NCBI GenBank assembly: GCA_946479335.1
Contig: CAMLFP010000254.1
Coordinates: forward strand, 1-8,233
Source: an uncultured Archangium sp.
GTDB lineage: Bacteria > Myxococcota > Myxococcia > Myxococcales > Myxococcaceae
Reading direction: 5' to 3'
Length of the DNA stretch: 8,233 bases
The position numbers were made by a program, and so were the translations under genes. Shown here piece after piece: positions 1-6,419 of this stretch. Position 1 is the stretch's first letter. The number at the start of each line of letters is the position of its first letter. Below the pieces are notes generated by a model. The model made no database searches, had not been told where the DNA came from, and saw only the letters and a list, made by a program, of their open reading frames with translations.

Positions 1-1
1 T

Positions 2-274
2 GGCGCGACGCGGGTGTTCTTGATGCGCGTGGCGGCGCAGGTGGCGGCGAGCGATGCGCTGCTGACGCTGGTGCCGGCCGACGAGGTGTCGGTGTTCGCG
101 CGGCCCGACGCGGCGGATCAACCAGCGCTGACGCCGCGCTGGCCGGACCACGCGCGTGAACGCGTCGCCGAGGCGCTGCTGATGATGGACCCGATTTTCT
201 CCGCGCGCTTCCACGCGCTGACGGCGTCGTCGCACGCGACGGTGCTGGACGCCGCCGCCGCGACGCGAGCGTAA
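2..274 (+). CDS. C-terminal part of an unrecognised protein (5' end outside window)
   Basis: The frame is open from the left edge and ends at TAA 272-274, giving 90 visible residues. No convincing start with a ribosome binding site is seen; the GTG at 14 and ATG at 23 are internal-looking, so I treat the gene as truncated by the window. The visible part is an alpha/beta-looking tail with no transmembrane segment or signal peptide. It includes a stretch around SDALLTLVPADEVSVF, followed by a helix (ARERVAEALLMM) and a short Ala-rich end. The shape (a strand with a Pro-Ala-Asp turn, then a helix, then a PxFSxRFHAL-like tail) vaguely recalls the end of DUF1444/YtpQ-like proteins, but this is weak and no function is claimed. 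It converges on the ATPase gene, with a palindromic element between the two. That the frame is coding is fairly likely from its GC-biased third positions and amino-acid mix. Confidence 0.55.
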   Translation, partial: GATRVFLMRVAAQVAASDALLTLVPADEVSVFARPDAADQPALTPRWPDHARERVAEALLMMDPIFSARFHALTASSHATVLDAAAATRA

Positions 275-387
275 CGTCGCAGACCCGAAGAGGATCCCTC
301 GCGCGCGAGAAGCCGGGAGGAGCGCAGCGCGACAACGTCAGCGACTCCGGGCGTAACGTCGTTCGTACAGCTGCGCCTCGCGTCGCG

Positions 388-431
388 CCCCTCACCCCCG
401 CTTCGCGGACCCTCTCCCCGTGGGAGAGGGG
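388..431. repeat. REP-like palindromic intergenic element
   Basis: A C-rich block, CCCCTCACCCCC (388-399), is followed by two consecutive hairpins. The first is a small CCGC-TTC-GCGG stem at 398-408. The second is a perfect 9-bp stem at 410-430 (CCCTCTCCC / GGGAGAGGG, loop CGT). This layout (CCCTCACCCC, then CCCTCTCCC, then GGGAGAGGG) matches from memory a dispersed REP-like element common between genes in many GC-rich proteobacteria. It sits exactly between two convergent genes, 3 bp past the ATPase stop, where such elements usually lie. Only one copy is present in this window, so its repetitive nature cannot be shown here. Confidence 0.6.
410..430. terminator. Strong hairpin between convergent genes, probable bidirectional terminator
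   Basis: A perfect 9-bp stem with a 3-nt loop lies 3 bp downstream of the ATPase stop codon (minus strand) and 135 bp downstream of the plus-strand gene ending at 274. Neither side has a clear T-tract: the plus strand continues GATTT and the minus strand GTCCGCG. It is therefore not a textbook intrinsic terminator. It could still stop or pause polymerase, or protect mRNA 3' ends, as REP hairpins do. Confidence 0.5.
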
Positions 432-433
432 AT

Positions 434-2806
434 TTACGCCCGCTTCGCCGACACCAGGCGGCGCACGAGCTTCCCGACCTCCAGCACCGTCACCGGCACC
501 AGGCCGAGCGCGAACGAGAGCCCCATCACCCGCCAGCTGAAGTCACCGAGCCCCATCAGCTCGTTGCTCCACGGGAGCGCCACCACGCCCACCTGCACCG
601 CGATGGTCGCGGCCATCATCGGCAGCAACCGCCAGTTCAAGAACAGCCCGACCTCGAACGAGACGCGCGAGAGGTGACGGAAGGCCATCACGTTGAAGAT
701 CTGCGCGAACACCAGCGTGGAGAACGCCAGCGTGCGCGCGTGCTCCAGCGTGTCGGTGTCGAGCTCCCACACGAAGGCCACCAGCACCGTGGCCGCGATG
801 AGCACCCCGCCGATGGTGACGCGCACCCACTCTGCGCGGCCCAGCATCGGCTCCGACGGCGGGCGCGGCGGGCGGCGCAGCACGTCGGCGCTCGCGGGGT
901 CCATCACCAGCGCCAGCGCGGGCAGCGCGTCGGTCACCAGGTTCACCCACAACATGTGCAGCGCCAGCAGCGGCAGCGGCAGCCCCACCAGCGACGCGCC
1001 GAAGATGACCAGCAGCTCGCCGGTGTTGCCCGCCAGCAGGTACACCAGCGTCTTGCGGATGTTGTCGTAGATGCCGCGCCCCTCGCGCACGGCGTTGATG
1101 ATGGAGGCGAAGTTGTCATCGGCCAGCACCAGGTCGGCCGCCTCGCGCGTCACCTCCACGCCGGTGAGGCCCATGGCGATGCCCACGTGCGCTTCCTTGA
1201 GCGCCGGCGCGTCGTTGGTGCCGTCGCCGGTCATCGCCACCACCTCGCCCTTCGCCTTCAGCTCGCGGATGATGCGCAGCTTGTCTTCAGGCGTGACGCG
1301 CGCGTGCACGTGGTCGCCGAGGCCGAGCTCCTGCGCGATGGCCTTCGCCGTCACCGGGTGGTCGCCGGTCATCATCACCGTCTCGATGCCCGCCTCGTGC
1401 GCGCGCGCGATGGCCTCGATGGCCTCGGGCCGCGGCGGGTCGGCCATGCCGATGAGGCCCAGCAGCGTGAGGTCCTCCTCCACCTTCCCGCGCCCCACCG
1501 CGATGGCCAGCACGCGCAGCCCGCGCGCCGCCAGCGCCGCGTTCTTCTCGGCGATGCCCTCGGTGCCGGAGGTGCACAGCGGCAGCAGCAGGTCGACCGC
1601 GCCCTTCACGTACAGCACGCCGTCGGCGCGCAGAATCGACATGCGCTTGCGCACCGCATCGAAGGGCAGCACCTCCACGCGGGCGTTCTCCTTCTCCAGC
1701 GCCGCCTTCTCCACGCCCAGCGCGCGCGCCTTCTCGAGGATGGCGAGCTCCGTGGGGTCGCCGACGCCGCCCTTCTCCGTCAGCTCCGCGTCGCAGCACG
1801 CCGCCGCCGCGCGCATCACCGGGAGCTCCTCGCCCACCACCTCGCGCACCGACATCACCCCCCGCGTCAGCGTGCCCGTCTTGTCGGTGCAGATGACGGT
1901 GGCGCTGCCCAGCGCCTCGATGGCCGGCAGCTTGCGCACCAGCACGTTGCTGGCCGCCATGCGCCGCACGCCCAGCGCCAGCGCGATGGTGACGATGGCC
2001 GGCAGCCCTTCCGGCACCGCCGCCACCGCCAGCGAGATGGACGACATGAAGAGGTCCAACCACGGCATGCCGCGCCAGAAGCCCAGCGCCGCCACCACCG
2101 CCACCACGCCGAGGCACAGCCACAGCAGCGAGCGCCCCACCTTCTCCAACTGGAGCTGCAGCGGCGTCTGTTGCTGCGTGGCGTTGGCGAGGAGGTCGGC
2201 GATCTTGCCCAGCTGCGTCTTCGCGCCCGTGGCCTGCACCAGCGCGCGGCCGGTGCCGGTCGCCACCGAGGTGCCCATGAAGACGGCGTCGTGGCGCTCG
2301 GCCAGCGGGGCGTCGGGCGCGACGGGCTGCGTCGACTTCTCCACCGGCACCGACTCGCCGGTCAGCGTCGCTTCGTTGGTGGTGAGGGCGTGGGCCTCCA
2401 GCACCGCGGCGTCGGCGGCCACCAGGTCGCCACCGTCGAGCAGCAGCACGTCACCGGGCACCACTTCACGCGCGGCCACCATCGTCGCCTGCCCGTCGCG
2501 CAGCACGCGCGCCCGCGGCGCCGTCAGCCCGCGCAGCGCCAGCACCGCCTTCTCGGCGCGGTATTCCTGAAAGAAGCCCACCAGCGCGTTGATGATGACG
2601 ATGGCGATGATGGCCGCCGCCTCCACCACGTCGCCCAGCGCGCCGGAGACGATGGACGCCGCCAGCAACAGCAGGATGAGCGGGCTCTTCAGTTGCTCGA
2701 ACAACAGGCGCCACGGGCTGGTGCCTTCTTCGCGCTGCAGCTCGTTGGGCCCGTGCTGGGCCAGCAATGCCGCGGCCTGCGCCGACGTGAGTCCATGGTG
2801 GGGCAT
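434..2806 (-). CDS. SERCA-like (P2A) cation-transporting P-type ATPase, probably Ca2+
   Basis: Inner-membrane pump of 790 aa that would use ATP to move a cation, most likely exporting Ca2+. Order of parts: N-terminal cation-ATPase segment (1-35); M1-M2 (about 43-79); actuator domain with TGES (149-152); M3-M4 with PEGLP (265-269); phosphorylation motif DKTGT (308-312, phospho-Asp D308); nucleotide domain with FDAVRKRMS (382-390) and KGA (401-403); DPPRP (456-460); MTGD (479-482); TGDGTNDAP (526-534); then six C-terminal membrane segments (584-777). Ion ligands match SERCA: E266 (SERCA E309), N594 and E597 in M5 (N768, E771), N622, T625 and D626 in M6 (N796, T799, D800). The SERCA E908 position in M8 appears to be Gln (Q702), as in plasma-membrane Ca2+ pumps. 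Only about 148 residues separate DKTGT from DPPRP, so the nucleotide domain is short. The frame stays open upstream, with an ATG at 2830 (adds 8 residues) and further out into the divergent gene. I chose ATG 2806 because family homology begins there. Na+ or Mn2+ specificity is not excluded. Confidence 0.93.
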   Translation of the reverse strand: MPHHGLTSAQAAALLAQHGPNELQREEGTSPWRLLFEQLKSPLILLLLAASIVSGALGDVVEAAAIIAIVIINALVGFFQEYRAEKAVLALRGLTAPRARVLRDGQATMVAAREVVPGDVLLLDGGDLVAADAAVLEAHALTTNEATLTGESVPVEKSTQPVAPDAPLAERHDAVFMGTSVATGTGRALVQATGAKTQLGKIADLLANATQQQTPLQLQLEKVGRSLLWLCLGVVAVVAALGFWRGMPWLDLFMSSISLAVAAVPEGLPAIVTIALALGVRRMAASNVLVRKLPAIEALGSATVICTDKTGTLTRGVMSVREVVGEELPVMRAAAACCDAELTEKGGVGDPTELAILEKARALGVEKAALEKENARVEVLPFDAVRKRMSILRADGVLYVKGAVDLLLPLCTSGTEGIAEKNAALAARGLRVLAIAVGRGKVEEDLTLLGLIGMADPPRPEAIEAIARAHEAGIETVMMTGDHPVTAKAIAQELGLGDHVHARVTPEDKLRIIRELKAKGEVVAMTGDGTNDAPALKEAHVGIAMGLTGVEVTREAADLVLADDNFASIINAVREGRGIYDNIRKTLVYLLAGNTGELLVIFGASLVGLPLPLLALHMLWVNLVTDALPALALVMDPASADVLRRPPRPPSEPMLGRAEWVRVTIGGVLIAATVLVAFVWELDTDTLEHARTLAFSTLVFAQIFNVMAFRHLSRVSFEVGLFLNWRLLPMMAATIAVQVGVVALPWSNELMGLGDFSWRVMGLSFALGLVPVTVLEVGKLVRRLVSAKRA

Positions 2807-2814
2807 GAGTCGGC

Positions 2815-2821
2815 GTATAAC
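2815..2821. promoter_or_regulatory. Candidate symmetric bidirectional -10 element
   Basis: The only AT-rich spot in the 22-bp gap between divergent ATGs (2806 minus, 2829 plus) is GTATAAC. Read on plus, TATAAC (2816-2821) ends 7 nt before the ATG at 2829. Read on minus, TTATAC (2820-2815) ends 8 nt before the ATG at 2806. With usual -10 to start-site distances, both transcripts would begin at or within a base or two of their start codons, so both genes would be leaderless. This agrees with the absence of a Shine-Dalgarno in front of either ATG. No good -35 is visible in either direction, so activity may need an activator or rest on the -10 alone. Confidence 0.4.
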
Positions 2822-2828
2822 CCGCTCC

Positions 2829-4130
2829 ATGTCTCTCGACGCCGTTCGCCGCCAGAAGGACCGCGCCGCGCAGCTTTTTGCACAGGGCAAGAGCTCCGCC
2901 GCGCTGGAGGAATACCAACGCATCTTGAAGGCCGTGCCGGGCGACGTCACCGTGCGCCAGAAGGTCGCGGAGCTGCTCCAGCGCGCCGGCCGCAACGCGG
3001 AGGCCATCACCGAGTTCTCCGAGACCGTGCGGCGTTACGCCGAGGCCGGCCACTTCTTCAAGGCCACCGCGCTGTGCCGGGTCATCCTCACGATGGACCC
3101 GAAGCACGAGGCGACGCAGCAGCAGCTCGCCACGCTGTACGCCGCGCGCGACCCCAAAGGCGCCCCGCCGAAGCCGCCGCCCGCCGTCGAAGCGCCGAAG
3201 CTCGACGTCTCGTCGCTCTCGCCCGTGGTGCCCGCGGTCGCGCCCGTCACCTCCGACGACGCCGGCGTGGAGATTGCGCTGGAAGACCTCATCTTCGAGG
3301 CCGAGCCGCCGCCGCCCCCGAAGAGCGAGCTCCCGTCGATTCCCCTCTTCTCGTCGTTGGACACCGAAGCCTTCATGGCGCTGCTGAAGGACGCGATGGA
3401 CGCGCGCGTCTACGCCCCGGGAGAGACGGTGCTGAAGGAAGGCGACCCCGGCGACACGATGTACGCGCTGGCGCAGGGCACGGTGCAGGTGCTGCGCGAC
3501 GGCACCGCGGTGGCGGAGATGCACGAGGGTGACTTCTTCGGCGAGATGGCGCTGCTGACCGGCGCGCCGCGGCTGGCCACGATTCAGGCGAAGGACACGG
3601 TGGTGCTGCTCGCCTTCCCCCGCGCGGCGATGGAGTCGCTCATCGCGCGGCACCCGGCGGTGAAGGTGGGCCTCGACAACTTCTTCCGCGAGCGCCTGCT
3701 GGCCAACGTGGTGCGCGCCAACCCGCTCTTCGGCGCGCTGACGCCCTCGCAGCGCTGGGCGCTGTCGATGGCCTTCACCCCGACGCCCTTCGCGAAAGAC
3801 CAGGTGCTGGTCGAAGAAGGCACGCCGGGCAACGCGGTGCACCTGCTGCTGCGCGGGAGCTGCCGGGTGTACCTGAAGAATGGCGGCGTCTTCCCCGACC
3901 TGAAGGAGGGCGACGTCTTCGGAGAAATCTCCGTGGTCTCGCGCCTGCCGGCCACCGCCAGCGTCGCCGCGAAGGAGACCGGCGTGGCGCTGAAGGTCGA
4001 CGCCGACACGTTCCGCAAAATCCTCGCGAGCAACGACGAGGTGAAGTCGCGCGTGCTGCGGCTCGCCTCGGAGCGCATGACGCGCACCGCGCAGCAGGTG
4101 CTGTCGAACAGCGACGACTGGCGCGTGTGA
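2829..4130 (+). CDS. TPR protein with two cyclic-nucleotide-binding domains
   Basis: Predicted cytoplasmic sensor or adaptor of 433 aa. Residues about 6-105 form TPR-like helix pairs (AALEEYQRIL, then AEAITEFSETVRRYAEAG). A Pro/Ala-rich, acidic linker (108-170, with a five-Pro run at 160-164) follows, then two cNMP-binding beta-rolls at about 172-290 and 298-415. The first roll has a good phosphate-binding cassette, FFGEMALLTGAPRLATI (236-252), with the ligand-contacting E239 and R248. The second has DVFGEISVVSRLPATASV (362-379). It keeps GE, but Ala375 stands where the Arg is expected, so it may not bind a nucleotide in the usual way. No helix-turn-helix, kinase or cyclase domain follows, so it is not a CRP-type regulator. 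It probably acts by protein contacts through the TPRs. ATG 2829 was preferred over the in-frame ATG at 2805, which would overlap the divergent gene's start. The partner is unknown; the divergent pump is a candidate for co-regulation only. Confidence 0.88.
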   Translation: MSLDAVRRQKDRAAQLFAQGKSSAALEEYQRILKAVPGDVTVRQKVAELLQRAGRNAEAITEFSETVRRYAEAGHFFKATALCRVILTMDPKHEATQQQLATLYAARDPKGAPPKPPPAVEAPKLDVSSLSPVVPAVAPVTSDDAGVEIALEDLIFEAEPPPPPKSELPSIPLFSSLDTEAFMALLKDAMDARVYAPGETVLKEGDPGDTMYALAQGTVQVLRDGTAVAEMHEGDFFGEMALLTGAPRLATIQAKDTVVLLAFPRAAMESLIARHPAVKVGLDNFFRERLLANVVRANPLFGALTPSQRWALSMAFTPTPFAKDQVLVEEGTPGNAVHLLLRGSCRVYLKNGGVFPDLKEGDVFGEISVVSRLPATASVAAKETGVALKVDADTFRKILASNDEVKSRVLRLASERMTRTAQQVLSNSDDWRV

Positions 4131-4374
4131 GTCGGGCGCGGCGTGCACACGGCGGCTCCTCGCGGTGCGCGTCATCTCGACCGCGCGCGGTGTGCATGCC
4201 AGAGCGGACCGCGGCGCGCATCCGAGCACCGGGTACGCGGACGCTGCGCAGTCACACGCCGTGCGTGCGCACAGTGAGAACGCGCACACCGGGAACGCAG
4301 GCACGGACCGCACACGCACCGCTCTCCGCGCCGACGAAGCGCCTGCAACCACAGCACGGGCGCCGGGTTTACCG
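4131..4374. other. Non-coding spacer rich in alternating purine-pyrimidine
   Basis: These 244 bp separate the sensor gene from the barrel gene. Open frames pass through, including an upstream extension of the barrel frame to 4165. Their products are His/Arg/Thr/Ala low-complexity strings lying ahead of the barrel's signal peptide, so I judge the stretch non-coding. It contains at least five alternating purine-pyrimidine runs of 10-14 bp: 4141-4151, 4190-4199, 4260-4273, 4280-4289 and 4309-4319. It also has an imperfect direct repeat beginning CACCGGG at 4227 and 4287. It should carry the promoter of the barrel gene, but I find no clear -35/-10 pair. Confidence 0.5.
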
Positions 4375-5481
4375 ATGGGCGTGAGCGCCTCGCAGCCCAC
4401 CGGCAGCTCTACGCGCGCCCCGCGACGCGCCGCGGTGTGGCTCAGCGCCGCGTGTGGCCTCGCGCTGGTGGCGAGGCCGGCCCGCGCACACGACGTCGGC
4501 CTCGAGGTGTCGGGCGCGTACACCTCTCCCTCTTCCGTGAACCCGCGCAGCGGCGGCGTGGGCGTCTCGGCCAGCGGCGCGTACGACGTGAGCGACGCGT
4601 TCTCGCTCTTCGCGCTGGCGGGCTACCTGCGCGACCTCCCGACGAAGACGCAGACCAGCTCGAGCAAGGGCGGCGACATCTTCCGCTTCTCGCTGGGCGC
4701 GCAGTGGCTGCCGAAGCCGAACTGGATGTTCATGCTCGCGCTCTCGGGCAGCCCGCCGGCGGCGCAGACCAACTCCACGCGCGAGGTGGTGACCGACCCG
4801 CGCAACGGCGAGTCGCGCGCGGTCGACGTCACCATCGACAGCAGCTCGTACAGCCTGGGAGGCGTGCTCGTCGCCGGCTGGATGACGGGCGGCTTCAGCA
4901 ACTTCGAGTCGGCCCTCGACGTCAGCGCGGGCCTCAACCGCTACGACATCTTCCAGCAGGTGCGCCTCGGCGACGGCCCGGCCTCCGACTTCGTGCGCCG
5001 GGTGTGCGCGCGCCGGCCCGACGTCGACGCGTGCCGGCTGGTCGAGGGCGTCAGCACGCCGCTGTGGCAGGGCCGCTTCGCCGCGACGTACACCGCGACG
5101 CTCTTCCTCGACACCGACCTGAGCCTCGAGGGCGCGGTCTACGCGTACGACACCGACCCCGCAGACGTCGGCTACTTCTCGCCCGTCATCGCCGGCCGGC
5201 AAGACTTCGGCGTGGGCGTGCCCGTCTCTCCGCTGCTGTTCTCGCTGCGGCCGCAGGTGCTGCACCGCTTCAAGCGCGTCACGCTGCGCTTCAACTACCA
5301 GTTCGGCCTCTTCACCTCCGGCCTCGGCGCGATGCACGCCCTCACCGGCAAGCTGACGTGGAAGGTGGCCGGCGGGCTCCGCCTCACGCTGACGGTGGTG
5401 GGGCAGCTCGACGTCGACGGCACCTCGAAGTACCTCGGCGCGGGTGTCAGCGGCGTGCTGGGCGCGATGTACGTCTTCTGA
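4375..5481 (+). CDS. Predicted outer-membrane beta-barrel protein with signal peptide
   Basis: 368 aa, unrecognised at family level. The N-terminus has an Arg-containing n-region (RAPRR, 14-18), a hydrophobic core (AAVWLSAACGLALVA) and an ARA|HD site, predicting cleavage after A38 and export by Sec. C27 lacks a Leu at -3, so a lipoprotein is unlikely. The mature part is a run of alternating polar and hydrophobic strands ending in Tyr/Phe/Trp (for example VGLEVSGAY, FSLFALAGYL, RFAATYTATLFLDTDLSLEGAVYAY in pieces, RVTLRFNYQFGLF). The protein ends in YVF; a terminal Phe is the usual signal for the Bam outer-membrane insertion machinery. Two Cys (C211, C220) lie in a probable loop and could form a disulfide. 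ATG 4375 is the likely start because the signal peptide follows it; GTG 4381 is an alternative, and no strong ribosome binding site is seen for either. The methyltransferase-like gene begins 15 bp after the stop. Solute-channel and structural roles are both possible. Confidence 0.8.
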   Translation: MGVSASQPTGSSTRAPRRAAVWLSAACGLALVARPARAHDVGLEVSGAYTSPSSVNPRSGGVGVSASGAYDVSDAFSLFALAGYLRDLPTKTQTSSSKGGDIFRFSLGAQWLPKPNWMFMLALSGSPPAAQTNSTREVVTDPRNGESRAVDVTIDSSSYSLGGVLVAGWMTGGFSNFESALDVSAGLNRYDIFQQVRLGDGPASDFVRRVCARRPDVDACRLVEGVSTPLWQGRFAATYTATLFLDTDLSLEGAVYAYDTDPADVGYFSPVIAGRQDFGVGVPVSPLLFSLRPQVLHRFKRVTLRFNYQFGLFTSGLGAMHALTGKLTWKVAGGLRLTLTVVGQLDVDGTSKYLGAGVSGVLGAMYVF

Positions 5482-5496
5482 AGTACGGTGTCGCGC

Positions 5497-6414
5497 ATGC
5501 TGACCGCCACGCTGCTGCTGGTGCTGTCGCAGGCGCCCGACGCGGGCACGCTGCCGGAGCTCCGCCGCCTCGCGCAGAAGCTGGAGCCACGCGTCGAGAG
5601 CCCGTGGGTGAAGCAGTGGCTGGCCAACGTGCAGACGCTGCCGCCCATCACGCCCGGCACCGCGTACTGCACGCCCGACAAACAACGCTGTGAGGCGCGC
5701 GAGGTGCCCGACGCAGACCTCGTGGCGCGCGCCATCGATGACGAGTTCGTCTACGCGCGCATCACCGACCCGCTCGGCTACGCGCGGCCGCTGGAGATTC
5801 TCGCCGCGCACGGCTTCAAGCCCGCCGGCGCGAAGGTGCTCGACTTCGGCTACGGCAACGCAGGCCAGCTGGTGATGCTGGCGCGCCTCGGCGCCGAGGT
5901 GCACGGCGTGGAGGTCGACGCGCTGCTGCCGCTCGCCGCGAAGTCACTCACGGGGAAGGTGGGCGCCGGCTCCGTGCGGCTGCACCACGGGTACTTCCCG
6001 CACGACGCGCGCCTCGTGAAGGAGATCGGCAGCGGGTATTCGCTGTGGCTCTCGAAGAACACGATGAAGCGCGGCTACGTGCACCCCGCGGAGCCGCCCG
6101 GCGCCAAACCGCAGATTGACCTCGGCGACGACGCAACGCTGCTGGCGACGATTCGCCGCGAGCTGAAGCCCGGCGGGCTGTGGCTCATCTACAACATCGC
6201 GCCGAAGCAACAGCCGACGTACCTGCCGATGGCCGACGGCCGCTGCCCGTGGTCGAAGGAGCAGCTCACGGCGGCGGGCTTCGAGGTGCTGGGCTTCGAC
6301 GTCGATGACAGCGCGGCGATGCGCGCCATGGGCCGCGCCCTGGAGTGGGACGCCGACGGCACCAACCTCGACGCCGAGTTCTTCGCCACGTGGACGCTGC
6401 TGCGCCGGCGGTAG
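5497..6414 (+). CDS. Class I SAM-dependent methyltransferase-like protein with N-terminal export signal
   Basis: 305 aa. The Rossmann-type methyltransferase core is visible from about residue 95: motif I VLDFGYGNAG (114-123, with D116, G118, G120), the acidic end of strand 2 at GVEVD (137-141), and the post-motif strand LKPGGLWLIYN (223-233). The N-terminus is a short hydrophobic stretch followed by a small-residue site (MLTATLLLVLSQAPDAG), like a minimal signal peptide. C58 and C65 flank a short loop and could form a disulfide, which would fit the periplasm. I chose ATG 5497. GTG 5488, in frame, would add MSR and give the signal a positive charge, so it remains possible. Neither has an obvious Shine-Dalgarno. 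The gene lies 15 bp behind the barrel gene, so they are probably co-transcribed. The substrate is unknown; no DNA-methyltransferase motif (DPPY or NPPY type) is present. The fold call is firm, activity is inferred, and export is probable. Confidence 0.8.
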   Translation: MLTATLLLVLSQAPDAGTLPELRRLAQKLEPRVESPWVKQWLANVQTLPPITPGTAYCTPDKQRCEAREVPDADLVARAIDDEFVYARITDPLGYARPLEILAAHGFKPAGAKVLDFGYGNAGQLVMLARLGAEVHGVEVDALLPLAAKSLTGKVGAGSVRLHHGYFPHDARLVKEIGSGYSLWLSKNTMKRGYVHPAEPPGAKPQIDLGDDATLLATIRRELKPGGLWLIYNIAPKQQPTYLPMADGRCPWSKEQLTAAGFEVLGFDVDDSAAMRAMGRALEWDADGTNLDAEFFATWTLLRRR

Positions 6415-6419
6415 CGCCC

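Noticed and set aside
275..431. CRISPR array, tRNA or other RNA gene in the spacers
   Set aside because: No regularly spaced repeats, cloverleaf or rRNA-like stretch was seen in this spacer, nor in 4131-4374, 6415-6474 or 7459-7567.
2807..3010. N-terminal extension of the ATPase to 3010
   Set aside because: The extra 68 residues have no family similarity and would overlap the coding start of the divergent sensor by about 180 bp.
674..3532. A very long (952-codon) plus-strand open frame antisense to the ATPase
   Set aside because: Its product is a His/Arg/Gln/Ala string with no domain, it runs opposite a gene with a full set of P-type ATPase motifs, and such open antisense frames are expected in DNA with very GC-rich third positions.
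4165..4374. Upstream extension of the barrel protein to 4165
   Set aside because: It would place about 70 low-complexity residues ahead of an evident signal peptide.
4461..4500. Lipoprotein signal in the barrel gene around C27
   Set aside because: The residue at -3 is Ser, with Leu at -4, so the lipobox is not satisfied; an ARA cleavage site 11 residues later fits better.
2466..4523. Long minus-strand open frame across the sensor gene
   Set aside because: It is low-complexity Arg/His/Gly-rich, overlaps two well-supported genes, and is explained as a GC-driven shadow.
4369..5904. Long minus-strand open frame opposite the barrel and methyltransferase genes
   Set aside because: Same shadow composition; the plus-strand frames have a signal peptide, barrel strands and methyltransferase motifs.
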